64,000 nt of DNA, from positions 62,001-126,000 of the forward strand of contig QNQO01000806.1 in assembly GCA_003290165.1 (NCBI GenBank), written 5' to 3'. Position 1 is the first letter of the stretch. Every line of letters starts with the position of its first letter. Made by a program: the position numbers and the translations under genes. Origin of the DNA: Berberis thunbergii. Lineage: Eukaryota > Streptophyta > Magnoliopsida > Ranunculales > Berberidaceae. Below are positions 1 to 12,392 of the stretch, in pieces. The notes beneath the pieces are model-generated. The model made no database searches. It had not been told where the DNA came from and saw only the letters and a program-made list of their open reading frames with translations.

Positions 1-331
1 GAGGGTAACCTGCCGCTAATTTCTGAATGACACGCTCTGTTTCTGAATTATTGAGTTTTTTCAATCAAGCAGGGAGCTGTAAATTTTGCTCTTATGATGT
101 GACAAATGAAGGGCGGTTGTCCGGTGGACTACAACACAATAACTGACCTCTTCCTTCAGATTCAACTTTGTTACCATCGTCATAATATGTTAGAACTTTC
201 AGTTCATATTGGGTGCAGCCATAGTGGAGTAAGCTGCATGCACTAGAACTCCAATGATGGGGTTTGTGGTCATGCCGTATATATAAGTATCATTTATATA
301 TATTATTGTATTCTTTTGTTGTCTGGCACAG

Positions 332-1673
332 AGAAACTTGATTCGTGGAGCGACGTCCTTTCTTTTGGATGTGTTGAAGCCAGATTTACTAGAGCATGGT
401 TTTCTTCAAACAAAGGTTGATATAGTTTTTCAATGAATTTATTATGGTGTATGTTCTTTCATTCAACCTAAGTCAACATTAAACACATGATTTTCCTTCT
501 ATGCAGGTCCTGGAGATCAATCTAGTGACATTTCCAAATGTAGCTGATGCCATATTGGCCAATGGAATGTTCAGTTACTATGACCGTCCTAGAATAACAC
601 AGCTCTGTGAAAAGGCTGGTCTTTATATCCGTGCTCTTCAGGTATTTGATTTACATTTGTATGCGGGTAAAACCTTTTGTTATGGTGTAAGATGTTTATT
701 CTTTGTTTGTGTGCCTCCCTGCAGCATTACACTGAGTTATCGGATATTAAACGTGTCATTGTGAATGCTCATGCAATTGAGCCCCAGGTTTGTAAAGTTT
801 AATACTCATACTTTGGCTTGAGAGTAGTGCATGTAATGTTATTCTAAAATATGGGTGTTGTCCAGTCACTTGTAGAGTTCTTTGGAACCCTTTCCAGGGA
901 GTGGGCATTGGAATGTATGAAGGACCTTTTGCTGGTTAATTTGAGAGGAAATTTTTTTTTGCAGGCTGCCAAAGAGTACTCTGAGCAGTTGGGTGTTGAG
1001 TCATGTATAAAACTCTTTGAGCAATTCAAATCCTATGAAGGTTTATATTTTTTCTTGGGGTTGTATTTGAGCTCCATGTATTTTTTTTTTAGTAACTACT
1101 GCCCTCCCCTTTTCCAGTACACTCACTTCTTTTTCCTGATTCTCACTGGTCATTTTCCTGGTACAGTGAGGATCCCGACATTCATTTTAAGTATATTGAA
1201 GCTGCTGTGAAAACTGGACAAATCAAAGAGGTCGAGCGTGTCACAAGAGAGTCAAGTTTTTATGACGCGAAGAAGATCAAGAACTTTTTAATGGAAGCCA
1301 AGCTTCCAGATGCTCGCCCTTTGATTAATGTATGCAACCATTTTGGTTTTGTTCCTGATTTGACACACTACCTGTACACCAACAATATGCTTCGATACAT
1401 TGAAGGCTATGTCTAGAAGGTGAGTTTCCTTCTTTTGATGATATGTGTTCTTTTGCGGCATGTATTGAAGTTTGTGTGGTATTATGATATTTAGTAATTT
1501 CTGGCTTTACTATGTATTTAAGAGAATTAATAGGAAAGTGTCATCTCGTTCATTGCTTTGTAGGTCAATCCAGGAAATGCCCCATTAGTTGTAGGACAGT
1601 TGCTCGATGATGAGTGCCCTGAAGATTTCATCAAGGGCCTTATCCTTTCTGTCCGTTCTCTCCTTCCTGTGGA
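332..1673 (+). pseudogene. Clathrin heavy chain fragment (captured, broken)
   Basis: Exons at 332-415, 507-641, 725-787, about 867-1040, about 1170-1420 and 1564-1673 encode a stretch of the plant clathrin heavy chain leg, the coat protein of endocytic vesicles. Diagnostic peptides are [36 protein letters not shown] and [19 protein letters not shown]. Introns with GT/AG ends are kept, so the copy was made from DNA. Three breaks show it is not functional. The segment normally between LLLVNLRGN and AKEY is replaced by a T-run with no clean donor site. A TAG stop stands where Gln is expected after IEGYV (1414-1416). The protein switches to kelch sequence after LLPVEP. The normal protein is about 1,700 residues; here roughly 250 remain. 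Confidence 0.9.
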
Positions 1674-1803
1674 GCCAATGATGAAGGGAAATCCACCTTC
1701 TCCGAGGGATAGTCACAGTTGCACAGCTGTTGGGAACAATCTGTTTGTGTTTGAGGGAACAGATGGGAAGGATCCACTGCAAGATCTGCACATCTTAGAT
1801 ACT
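1674..1803 (+). pseudogene. Kelch-repeat protein fragment fused in frame to clathrin
   Basis: Directly after the clathrin peptide LLPVEP the same open frame continues as [20 protein letters not shown], then TDG and LHILDTS, and ends at a GTAAGT donor. This is one kelch blade of the plant family with [11 protein letters not shown] and GGTDG motifs. One of the two conserved glycines of the blade is Glu here (VFEGTDG). The join lies inside a single exon without an intron, so two unrelated host genes were fused at DNA level in frame. Only about 43 residues are present and the parent gene cannot be named. Past 1803 the sequence becomes AT-rich and runs into the subterminal repeats. Confidence 0.75.
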
Positions 1804-2099
1804 AGTAAGTCTGTAACAGAAAGCATTGATTCATTTTTGTAAACACATTGTACAAGTGTAGGAGATTGGCAATCTCGAATTGTGCCTAATTCATTCTAGT
1901 CTATCAGACCATTGTAACCTTTACATTCCAATTAAATAAAATATTTCCTTCCTATGGAAGATTCTCTGTGATTGCATTATCAGTTTGAAATGGGATTGTT
2001 CCAATTCTGCAGCAGCAGCAAAAAAAAAATTTAATTTTTTTGTATTATATTATTTTCGCAACAAACCAGATTATTATTATTTTTTTAATTTTGTTTTAA

Positions 2100-2577
2100 C
2101 TGCCAACGACTTACAACCGTGGTCGCATCTTGCCACGGCTGTAAACCGTGGTATTTCTTCATCGGTTGCCACGGCTTAAAACCGTGGCCATGACTTGACA
2201 CGACTAAAAACCGTTGCTATTACGTTTGCCACGGCTTATTTCTCACTGTTTAGCCACGGCTTAAAACCGTTGCTACTTTGTTAGCCACGGTTTAAAACCA
2301 TTGCTATTATCCATACCTTATCACGGCTTAAAACCGTGGCTACTGTGGCCACGTCTAAAAACCGTTGCTATTGCTCTTGCAACGGTTTAAAACCGTGGCT
2401 AAATGCTGAAAATCACCACACCTCCTCAAACATAAAACCGTTGCTAAAATGTTTAGCAACGGTTTATAGCCGTTAAAAGGAATTTCACGACGCCTCTGTA
2501 GCCCACGGCTCTTAGCCGTGACAATGGGTTATCCCCAAGGTTTAAAACCGTTGCTAATGGGGATTTTTGGTGTAGTG
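2100..2577. repeat. Subterminal palindrome array of CACTA element D
   Basis: Repeated units of the type GCCACGG-N7-CCGTGGC and AGCAACGG-N7-CCGTTGCT occur in close succession up to the TAGTG terminus. Each unit is a small dyad, and the array resembles those at the ends of A, B and C. In En/Spm-type elements subterminal arrays are bound by the element-encoded TNPA-type protein; that role here is inference. Any reading frame in this stretch is incidental. Confidence 0.8.
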
Positions 2578-3439
2578 AAAATGCAAAGCACCATATCATC
2601 AGTAATCTTGTATGTCTTGCGAAGAACTTCTAGATTAGATTCAAAGAGCAACCTTTCCTCAAAAAACATATGACCCTTGGCGAACAGTTCATCAGAAAGT
2701 TGACTGCAGCCGACCATGAAAGAAAGTACCATTTTTTGAATACGAAGGTTGAGAAAAGTCAAAAGCACAATAAACAACACAACAAAGTAAAATCTCTGAG
2801 ATCGAAAGAGTAAAAAAGTTATAATCCATAGGCAGGAGATCTAAATAGAAATTTGAGCTCTCGCCATTCGCACTTTCAAGCTGGTGCACGCCTAATTAGT
2901 GCAATTCGCCGCTCGAAGAAATTACTCAGACTCAATCATCATGACTGCACAGCTGCTTCTTGAAATGACCTAGTTGATCAATAAGATAGTCTAGTAACTC
3001 AGGGGAGTAACTGATGACGCATCAAATCAGCCTCTGATCAGCACCATACATGTGTCATGATAATCTCATCAACAATTCCAAACAAAATCAAGATTGCACG
3101 CTCAATCCAGCAAGGCCCAAACAGCAGCAAGCCCATCATTGGCAGAATCAAGACAGTCGGGTCTGAGTTGCAATGAGCCAGTAAGCCCACACGTCATCCA
3201 ATCAGACCCAATACCAGTAAGACCTCTAAGGCAAGTATCTGAGAGATCTACCAAAGACATGCAAGCCAGCAACACATTGGATCCGACTAGGAAACATATA
3301 TTAGAGTATAATTTGGGTAAGGAAACTTCCTTGCATGGACAATACTCATAAAGGGAAGCCTCTCTTGCAGATCCAGGAGCATGAGTCGTGTAGAGAAACA
3401 GCTGCTTCCCATATATCGAGCCCCAACAATTCTAAAAAA
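2578..3439. other. Spacer between element D and an L1 fragment
   Basis: No recognisable gene. Short open frames exist on both strands (for example 2529-2780 minus and 3094-3351 plus), but none has a family signature. The stretch 3094-3520 could be more decayed L1 or other retroelement sequence, which I cannot show. Confidence 0.4.
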
Positions 3440-6230
3440 AAACAGCAACAAAACCATTTGGACCTGGAGCACTGTTTTTTGGAATGTCAAAAGTGGTTTG
3501 TTTCACTTCCTCCAAAGTAGGGCTTTTTACTAAATCATCACAACTTGAACTAGAGATAACCATAGGAATGTATTCAAGTGGTTATGTATCAACCACTTGG
3601 ATTTCTTGGGAAGTAAGTAAGTTTTGAAAATAGTCATTGGCTTCACGAATAATTTCCCTCGGGTCCAACGTTTCTCTTCCACATGGCAATGTAATATGAG
3701 ATATAGCCCTTCTTGTTTGCTTTGATTTCACAGAAGCAAAAAAAGTATTTAGTGCATGCATCCCCCTCCTTAAATTTCTGTTACCTTGATTTTGAATCCA
3801 ATAAAGTCTTTCTTGTTTAAGGGCCAACCTGTATTCTGCCTGACAATGACCCAAATTACTACAAGCATTATCGTCCCAATTTGCATCGACATTAAGGCCA
3901 TTACATTAAGCCCATTATTTCCAATATCCTCCCATCCCGACAATAATATGGTTTCCCATTATTGCATCTCATCTTCCAATGCTCTGATTCTGCTAAAAAA
4001 AATTACCAAACACATCTTTATTCCAATATATGAGGGCTCGTCTAAGTGATTTTAACTTCACATCAATTCTATCAAGGGCCCTCATTTCACCAACCTCCAC
4101 CCTCCATACTGATTCAGCCACTACCTAAAAATTAGGATGAGTCACCCTCTTATTAAGAAAACGGAACGGAGTGAACCTCACTCTCACCTGAGTTGGCATT
4201 GAAGCCAGAATAGAGGAATGATTAGAAAAAGTACGCAGTAATGTTCCATTTTCGGATTTGACAATTGTGACGGCCACTTAGTGTTAACCAGCACTCTATC
4301 CAACCTGACCCAAATACGATCTCTACCTCACCTATTATTACACCTAGTAAGCTTAGGCCAAGTAAAACCACAATCATGCAAACCTAAATTTTCAATACAA
4401 TCTGAGAAATTAGACATACTAATAACTAAATGCAAGTTCCCCCAACATTTTCTTGGGCATTAATAAAGACGTTAAAATCTTCTCCAACCATCCAAGGAAT
4501 ATCACAATGCAAAACAAAACTTTCCATATGAGACCACAACTCCCTTCTCTCTTCAACTGAGCATTTAGCATAAACAAAAGAAATCATAAATACCCGAGAA
4601 TTAGAATCAGTTACCTTGCAATGAATAATCTGATCCAACATATCCACCACAGAGACCACTAAATCTGAATCCCAGAATATCCAAATCTTTCCACCTATTG
4701 TTTCGTTAAAAGAAAACCCTAGCAATCTAATTTTATTACCAATCTCCAACTATCTACTAGCTTTTATCATCAACTCCACCAACATTATACTCTGCAACCA
4801 TTCTTTTTAAATGACTTCTCGTGTCTCTATTCCCTACTCCACGAGTTTTCAAAACATAAAGTTTTTAATCATTTTTAACTTGGGGAGATGTGCCAACCTA
4901 CTTTGTCATTTGGCGAAAACTCAGGGTTGCGCCAGTTTGACTTTGTTTCTTCTAATGTTGCTGAGTTCCTCATCTGAGCTCGTTCCCAACTCCACATCTC
5001 TAATCCATGTAGCTTGAGGCCCCACATCTGAATCTGATTCTGCCTCATCACTGTCTTAGCTGGCACTTTCGAAAGTGTTTATATTTATTTTCTTGTTCTT
5101 TAATCTCCTTCCCTCCTTAATCAAGCTGATAGCTTTGCCTAACATCTCATCCATATTCATATTCTCACCAGGGTCCAAAACATCATATTGTGTGACCAAA
5201 TTCGGATGTTTCCCCTCACTTACTACCTCATTAGTTGTTTTGCCTCTGACTGAACAAATACCCTGCTCCATTAACCTTGCGAGCTGGACAGCCAATAAAC
5301 TCTGCCTTGACTGCTCTTGTATTACTACATTTCGGCTAGCAAATGCATGTTTATCTCTCCGATTCGAGCACTTCCAGCCCCCTTTAATGCAGTGCTTCGA
5401 CGTTTTCCATCCCCTGATTCCTCACCACTTATGTTAATTTCCAGACTGTTCACTACAACAGGAACCATCATCAAAGCCATATAATCATAATCCAAAAGCT
5501 TTGTTTTATTTTTTGAAGCAGAATTTTCAGATGGTGTGTTGCCAAATGAAACAGAGTGTAAACTCGCTGAAACAGAGTGCAAGTTCTCTATTTTGTTTGC
5601 TGATATATCCTGTGCCAAGAGAGCTCTCTCCATTTCACTGATTATGTACCCGGCCTTGACAAGGCCTTCCCGGTCGTTCTCTACAATTTCCTTGCCACTT
5701 TTGTCATTTCTCAACCATCTTAACGTTTAGTATATTCTGCTCAACAGGGGGAATATCTTGTTCATGGCCTAAAGCAGCACTATCCTCCTTAAAGTCGCAT
5801 ATTTGTTCGTCAAGGTAACTTTTAAAGACACCTCGCCCGAAGACTTCTTATCCTTCTTTAATCTCAATGCCTTAACTGTTTTTTGCCCTGCTCGTGCCAA
5901 TATCTACGTTTGCATCTTTTGGTTTTTTAACGACTAGAACATAAACTTGTTTGACAACTTTGGACTCCACTTTTTTTTCTAAACTTTTCCTCATTCACCA
6001 GTGGAATTCCGGGCGCACTTTCTTTCTTACCTAGTTGCCTCCTACAATAGGCATCTTTATGTCCAATCATTGCACAATGTTCACAATATTTGAATCCCCG
6101 GATAATCAATTTTCTGCCAGAATTCTCTATTATTTGCCCTATCTATCCAAACTCTTGTAAGAAGCTTTTCCGCCAGTTAATCTCAATGCAAATACGGGCA
6201 TCACCTGAGTGTGTTAACGACAATCCTTTT
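3440..6230 (-). mobile_element. L1-type LINE fragment, decayed
   Basis: Read on the minus strand, it starts with an ORF1-like region: a zinc knuckle CEHCAMIGHKDAYC near 6040-6095, preceded by RICIEINWRKSF as in plant LINE gag proteins. Next is an acidic, serine-rich stretch (5715-5325). The endonuclease region follows, with KIWIFWDSD, VYAKCSVEERRELWSHMESF and a DFNV motif (4749-4426). Last comes the start of the reverse transcriptase, ending at KNSAPGPNGF near 3450. Several frameshifts and stops interrupt it. The rest of the reverse transcriptase, including the catalytic YADD box, and the 3' tail are missing, so this is a truncated dead copy. Confidence 0.75.
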
Positions 6231-6839
6231 TTTTGGAAGGTAAACTGGAATTAAGGCCCCACCCTAGTATTGAAAAAACTATGGTGATCCTTTTCTTATT
6301 GAAGTATCATCATTTGTTGAGCATTGATACCATTTGATATACAAAAACAAGGACTTTTTGACACCACCACTTTCCCTCTTTGACATTTTTTTTAATCTAC
6401 TATGTGACACCAGCATTTTAAGTGTTTTTTATTTCCTTCTTTCTTTTCTCCCCCTTTGCAATCAATAGCAGAAAGACATTCCTCTTTGTTGTCCTCGACA
6501 CCCCTCGTTGTCGTCCCCTGTTAGTTCTCTCCTCATCCTTTTTTTTTGTCTTATTTCTTCTTCTTGAAGAACAACTCTTGTTATTGCGAATCGCGGGCAC
6601 TGCCCTACCTTTTTGTTCCAATAACATAGCAAACCCACCTAACTGCAGACACTCTGCCTTATTTCCTCTCTTTTCTCTTCCATTTCGATCTCATAGCTAG
6701 AGTTGCGAGATTCAGATGTGAGATTGGTCCCGAATCTCGTCGGAGAGCTTGTGAGAATGTGACCCAATCTCGGATCCCTAGTTGCGAGATCTAAATGGGA
6801 GAGTGAAAAGATGAAAGAGGGGGGAAAAAGGCGGCAACG

Positions 6840-7375
6840 CACTACACCATAAACCCCCATTAGCAACGGTTCTGTACCATGGGCGTAACCCATTGCCACG
6901 GCTAAGAGCCGTTGGCTACAGAGGCATCGCGAAATTTGTTGCAACGGCTATAAACCGTTGCTAAACATTGTAGCAACGGTTTTATGTTTGAGTAGGGGTG
7001 GTGATTTTCAGCATTTAGCCACGGTTTTAAACCGTTGCAAGAAAAATAGCAACGGTTTTTAGCCGTGGCAAAAATAGCCACGGTTTTAAGCCATGACAAG
7101 GTGTAGATATTAGCAACGGTTTTAAACCGTGGCTAACAAAGTAGCAACAGTTTTTAGCCATGGCTAACCCTGGCCACGGTTTTAAGCCGTGTCAAGATGT
7201 AGATATTAGCAACGGTTTTAAACCGTGGCTAACTATTGCAATGGTTTTTAGCCGTGGCTAACCCTGGCCACGGTTTTAAGCCGTGGCTAAACTATGAGGA
7301 ATAAACCGTGGCAAACGTGATAGCAACGGTTTTTAGCCGTTGCAATAGTTAGCCACGGTTTAAAATCGTGGCAAA
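6840..7375. repeat. Left subterminal palindrome array of element A
   Basis: Over a dozen CCACGG/CCGTGG and CAACGG/CCGTTG dyads lie between the terminus and a run of T-rich sequence. The array ends at TTTTTTCTATCAAATGACT (near 7420-7440), a junction that recurs almost unchanged in elements C and B. Confidence 0.85.
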
Positions 7376-7674
7376 TTTTTTTAAAAATTTTTTTTTAAAA
7401 ATTTTTTTTTAAATTTTTTTTTTTTTCTATCAAATGACTAAAAGCATAAGCATCCAAATTTTAGTAAAACCAATACCTAATCAAATAGACAATGGGATTA
7501 TTGAATTGATGGGTTTTAATTCCTCAATAAGTAAGAAAGAGCATTGTTATATATACAACCTAAAAAATGAGTCTATACAAGAATGCCAATCCAATATACA
7601 TATAACAGTTTCAAGACTCCACAACTAAAAAATGCCAGTTATGCAGAACTCGATTGAACATAACAAAATTACAG

Positions 7675-8826
7675 GGCGTCACAAGTAACCTTAAGCTTGA
7701 TGTTCTCCTTCTCTAGGGTTGCAATCACTCCTTTTAAAATTTCAGCACTTTCAACTTCTTGCTCTTCATCATTCCTTCTAGTCAACTCTAATTGCAGTCG
7801 CTTTATTTCTAATATTTTTTCATTGAATTCATTTTGTAAAGCTGTCATCTCTGCCACAGACTTCTGCCCCTAAAGACATAAAAATCATAGAAATTAGAAA
7901 GAATTCTACCGAAAGGCACATGGTAAACACGAAGATGGTCAATAATCAACAGACACAATGATAAACACACATAATTATCATAAATAACTATTCATTAATA
8001 TTATCCATTCACCAAGGGTACATGGGGAACCATGCAAGTGAGGGGGAAGGTAAGAGAGAGGGGACATATAGCCTCTTGTTTTAAGGTAATGAACATCAAA
8101 TTTCCTATTGTTTAGTTCATGGGTTTTATATTTCCAAATTGAACTACCAAACAGTTAAGTCAACTAGACAAACACAATCAAACCTTTGTATCAAAGACTC
8201 TTCACTTCCACAAGAAATATATAAACAATAACAACCAAAATATAAGCTTTGTAGCCAGGACAAGTACTCCACGCTTAAGGGGAAAAAAATATGAATGTTA
8301 TGACTTATGAATATATGGCAATATAGAAAATGATCAATTTAAAAATGACTAACAAAATGAAGTTTATAAAAGTGAAAATATTGCACCCTCAATTTGGTTG
8401 GTAATTTGGTTAACATGTCTGACATGCCATACGGCCCATACCCAAGTTCGTCACTGACATGTATTTGCCAGTGTTACATAGAAGAATTACACCAAAGCGT
8501 ATTTTGATCAAGATTCATAAGGGTTCCCTTTCAATAAGTCAATCTTTCAACTAATTGACTGGGTATAAATGTACCTAGGACAGATATGCATAAAACATCA
8601 AGTATCCAATGATCAAGGGTCATTTAGTGAAACATAAAAACATGGTAATAGACTGTAATCAACAAAAAAAAACCCTGGAAAGGTGCCAGCGTGGACTACA
8701 TTATGCATCTCATCAACAATAAATTAGTTAAGTTCTAGAAATTGAAGTAAAACTTACTGTATCCTTGCTCAACTTTAAAATATGGACTTCCTTCTGAAGG
8801 TCTTCATTTAGTTTGTGTTCCTCTGG
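7675..8826 (-). pseudogene. Coiled-coil protein fragment, unidentified (captured)
   Basis: Two minus-strand exons join as EEHKLNEDLQKEVHILKLSK (about 8826-8760) and then MTALQNEFNEKILEIKRLQL, continuing to EKENIKLKV (about 7870-7675). The heptad-like Leu/Ile spacing and the Glu/Lys-rich make-up indicate a long coiled coil. The frame stops at 7669. I do not recognise the parent gene. It is the last cargo piece before the left subterminal array and runs in the same direction as all other cargo in A. Confidence 0.5.
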
Positions 8827-9003
8827 AAAGTAAGCAAAAACTTATTAAAGAAATTGTAAACAACAAAAGGTAAGGAGCAACATTTCAGCTCTGGTATTTA
8901 AACAGATGCATAATTTCCCCCAATCAAAATATCAAGTCTAACCCACTTGACAACACCATAGTAAAACAATTGAAAAATAAAATTGAAAAAAATAAAAGTA
9001 TAC

Positions 9004-9459
9004 CTTCCCAGTAAAGCCAAAATTCAATGGCATGTCATCAGTGGACTGCAGCATAAATTTCATATGTGCTAGTGCAGGTGTACATGTTGTTGCGCGTGAT
9101 CCATGCGACGGTCCAGTCCCACCTCCCACCAAAGTAGTGATGCCTTCAGGGATTATTAAAAGTTACTTTCAGAGACAACAACGTCATGATGAAGAGTCAA
9201 TAACTGTTAATTTTTTGCCATGCTATAGTTGATTTTCTAGACCTATCTAGTGTTCTAGCATTCCTATCTATACATTTGGCCATTGCCAAGATTCTGTTAA
9301 GCTTGACTGCTCAAAGGAAATAAATAAATAAATAGAAATCCAACCGCTTGATATAGCTTCAAATGTCATTTGAGGACATATGTAATGGACATGACAGTCT
9401 ATCACCCCTGCAGTTACAATCATTCCTTCTCCAGCAATAACCTCAGTGTTTACCTAAAT
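9004..9459 (-). pseudogene. Urease fragment (captured)
   Basis: Two minus-strand exons encode part of the catalytic alpha region of plant urease, which hydrolyses urea using a nickel centre. The first (about 9459-9343) reads [20 protein letters not shown], including the nickel-binding His-X-His of the family. The second (about 9147-9004) reads [12 protein letters not shown], then ATTCTPA and [14 protein letters not shown], ending at a GTATAC donor. The intron between them is kept. About 85 of the usual roughly 840 residues are present, so this cannot be an enzyme. A short piece at 9530-9585 (GFTGMDPYFTTVVPR) upstream is unassigned. Confidence 0.9.
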
Positions 9460-10039
9460 CAAAAAAATTAAAGTCTGAACATATGCTAATGACATGACAA
9501 AAATGTACACAAAATTCTAAGCAAGAACTCACGGGGGACTACTGTCGTGAAATAAGGATCCATTCCAGTGAAACCTTCCCTAAAAATAAAAAATCAATAA
9601 GACAGTAAAACTAAAAAGAGGAGCATTGTGTTGATTAGACATTTCCTTGCTGCTTAAAATAAAATAAATACCAGTAGCACATTGTTGATGCCTGACATAC
9701 CCAACTCATAGAAAAATGAGACAGAGGCAATGCACTTAAGTGTTTCACTGCATTGCAAAATGAAATTCTTTAGCCATACATATGCATAACAAAAAAAAAA
9801 ATTCACTACACTAATAAACAAGAAACAAAAAAGACTCGAGCATTATCAAAACAATCTATTGGTTTTTTTTAATCTGATTAATTAACAAAGAACAGAGATA
9901 ACAACTCACCAAGGAACAACAAAGCAAAACAAAGATGCCTGAAATTCCCCAATAGACCGAACAACTCAGCCCCCAACTTGTTGTCACAAAATAGACCAGC
10001 CCCAAACAGAGTCACGCCACTTTGTTTTAAGAGCTGTCA

Positions 10040-10235
10040 AGTACCTGTCGTAACAGACCCACCACCAAGTAGATCTGATAGGATTGCTTTACTGCAGATG
10101 CCGGTTGAATTCCCTGTTGCTGCACTTGCTGTCTCAGCTGTTGCTGTTGTTGCTGCTGCTGCAATTGATGTTGCAACTGGGCCCGTTGCATTGGTGGCAA
10201 AGATTGCATGAAATGCTGCGGCTGTTGATGTCAAA
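10040..10235 (-). pseudogene. SEUSS-like co-regulator fragment, Gln-rich (captured)
   Basis: The minus-strand frame reads MQSLPPMQRAQLQHQLQ, a run of Gln, then QGIQPASAVK. This matches the Gln-rich segment just before the LIM-binding-like domain of SEUSS-LIKE (SLK) proteins, adaptors that work with LEUNIG in transcriptional repression. The domain itself is absent; after AVKQSY the sequence departs from the family. Only about 50 residues remain. Low-complexity Gln tracts can mislead, but the flanking residues PPMQRAQLQ and QGIQPASAVK support the call. Confidence 0.65.
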
Positions 10236-11752
10236 GTTAGTAAAGAGCTATACGATGTATTTTGCAGAATCTCTACTAGCAGTCCAAGTAAAAACCTTTA
10301 AAACTGAAAAAAAATTCCTGGAATAAATTTTTTTTAACATGAAAGCAAGGAAAGAAGAAAAGTTCAAACTACGTAAGTCGTGGAAAATTTGGAAAGAGTA
10401 GAGACACATGAAGATGAAGAGCACTTTATTAGAAATGGGCCATAACCACCATACTGATTGCATCCTATTATTATTGTGGAACCAGCCTCTAAAATTTCCA
10501 CAAATCAACATGTTATGATAAAATTTTAGAATTTTTTTCAACAAAGGAACAAGCCTTTCACGTACCAACATAAAATTAGCATGTTTCATACACATTCATC
10601 AAAGAACCACCCAGAATTACGTCAACGTTGAAGAGTCAACATCACTAAACTATATATCATCTACCTATTGACCAAAAACAAATTATCCAAATTGAAAACT
10701 AAAGACAATAAGCTCACCAGAGTTGCCAACTCAAACTGCAGTCCCAACTCTTGCATTCACTAAAGACCAGACTGCTTCCCTAGCAAACTCATCTGCTCAT
10801 AACCTGAATCCATCAAATTCCAAGCTATAAGAATTCTTTCAAGCATTTTATCAAACTGTTGCACACTAACTAGATTTTGCATAGAAACTGAATATCAATT
10901 TGGACAAACAAATTCAAACCAAACCCATGAACAAAAACATGAGAAGAAATGGTGCCGCCATTATCAAAAGCAGATAAATCAGCACATGAAGAAGAAGAGA
11001 GCTTGGTAGATTGGGAGAGTGAGAAGGTGAAGGAACTTTTTGTTCATTTGGTTTCATTCAAGAAAATGGCGGCAGTAAGTAGTGGACCCATTTAGCTAAC
11101 ACCTGAAGTTTTGATTCTAACCTCAAATCTGATCCTAAGTAAAACTGCAAGTTGGGCAGGCTCTACCCAACATTTACACAGCAACGAGCCTGTTTAATCT
11201 TTCCAAACTTGCCAAAATAACAATTGTACCAATGACATTAATTTTTAATAGGTAAACTGAATGAAATTAGACAAAAATGATAAACACTAGTCTTCGTGTG
11301 TGTGCATGAGTACTGACATAGTAATACTATTGTGTCTATTGCACAATGATAGCATGCACTATAGGGTCCGAGGTTCTTAGGAAAACATCAAAGTGACATT
11401 AACCACCATACTGAACAATTATAGGGCCATAAAATTTGATTGATGCATGCCAACAGGAAACATACAAAAATAGAAACTTTGGAACTAAAGATAAGAACTG
11501 ACATGCAAATAAAAACGGCATAAAAGCTTGAAACTATGCTACTTCTGTCACAACTGAACCACATGTACAATGTACATTCTAGTTACAGACCCCAACAGAA
11601 TATGCTAACACGAGAGCATAACTATCATCTAGGATGGTAAATTACTTCGACAAAGCAATCATGGAAGAAGAGTCTAATTGTTGCAGGTGCAGAAATTGGT
11701 GCATTCATTAATGAGTTGCAATCACTAGTTCACTTTACTCACTTGAATGTTC

Positions 11753-12392
11753 AGCCATAAGCTCGGAGGCTTCAATTGCAATGCTACATCTTCCACAAGA
11801 AGAATTTGAAGTAGATTACCATCAAATCTGTTTGTCCGAGACTGGACGCCCTGCTTTACTGCCAATTGACAAACAATCTGTCACTACTAATTTAAACACA
11901 TTGGATTTTATACTTTGATGTGCACTCATCAACGAACTTAATGGAATTCCTAAAAGTTTTATAGTAAGAGGGTCTGTATGTGTGTACATTAAACAAACTT
12001 ATTTTGCATATATTTTGAAGCAAAGAGTATTCATTATCCAAATGACCAACACAACATTCCAATTGGATCTATCCCAGTAACAAAATTACCAAAAAATGTG
12101 GGTGACATTCTAATTTGGAATGAACTCATGCCAGTTGCCTAGTTGTTTTTAAGATGCTGAGTTTAGAATCAATTGATAAGAAATCACTTACAGCTGACAT
12201 TTGTCAAGCCATCAAGGGTATAGTCAAGAGCAAACCATCCTTGTGTTGATTCACCATTGACAAGATAGGCCGTACTTCCCTTTGGGAAGACATCATCTAC
12301 ATTGGTTGAGTTCTCTAGCTTTATGTTGGGTATGCATATCCCTGCTGCATCCTTGGTTAGTTGCACGTCGCACCAAAGAACCACATTCTATA
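11753..12392 (-). pseudogene. GDPDL/SHV3-like glycerophosphodiester phosphodiesterase-like fragment (captured)
   Basis: Two minus-strand exons. The first (about 12392-12193) reads VLWCDVQLTKDAAGICIPNI and continues with KLENSTNV, FPKGS and GWFALDYTLDGLTNV. The second (about 11878-11753) reads GVQSRTNRFDGNLLQI and LQLKPPSLWLNIQ. These are consecutive segments of plant GDPDL proteins (SHV3 family), GPI-anchored cell-wall proteins needed for cellulose organisation. Signal peptide, most of both GDPD-like domains and the GPI signal are missing. The intron is retained. Confidence 0.85.

Larger units (their letters stand above)
1..2577 (-). mobile_element. CACTA element D, partial, carrying clathrin and kelch fragments
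   Basis: The element ends at 2577 with TTTTTGGTGTAGTG, the reverse complement of the CACTACACCAAAAA terminus that starts elements C and B. Inside it lies an array of CCACGG/CCGTGG palindromes (2100-2577). Read backwards, this end matches the low-coordinate ends of A, B and C (CATTAGCAACGG, then a CCGTGGGCGTAAC-like stretch, then GCGTCG), so D is inverted relative to them. Its cargo is therefore on the plus strand but still points toward the same type of end. The other terminus lies left of the window, so the target duplication cannot be tested; AAA follows the terminus. No transposase reading frame is visible, so D is probably non-autonomous. Confidence 0.8.

Noticed and set aside
6902..7099. 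Open frames in the left array of element A (and likewise at 1985-2179, 18112-18294 and 63275-63709)
   Set aside because: They translate the CCACGG/CCGTGG repeats (KTVA-, NGLKPW-type peptides) and recur at all element ends, so they reflect the repeat and not a protein.
7375..7430. CRISPR-like spacing of repeats in the subterminal arrays
   Set aside because: The repeats are palindromic, irregularly spaced and end at CACTA termini in a plant genome.
10037..10326. Other-frame Ala/Thr- and Leu-rich proteins over 10037-10326
   Set aside because: They are alternative frames of the CAG-rich SEUSS-like piece; only the Gln frame has family flanks.
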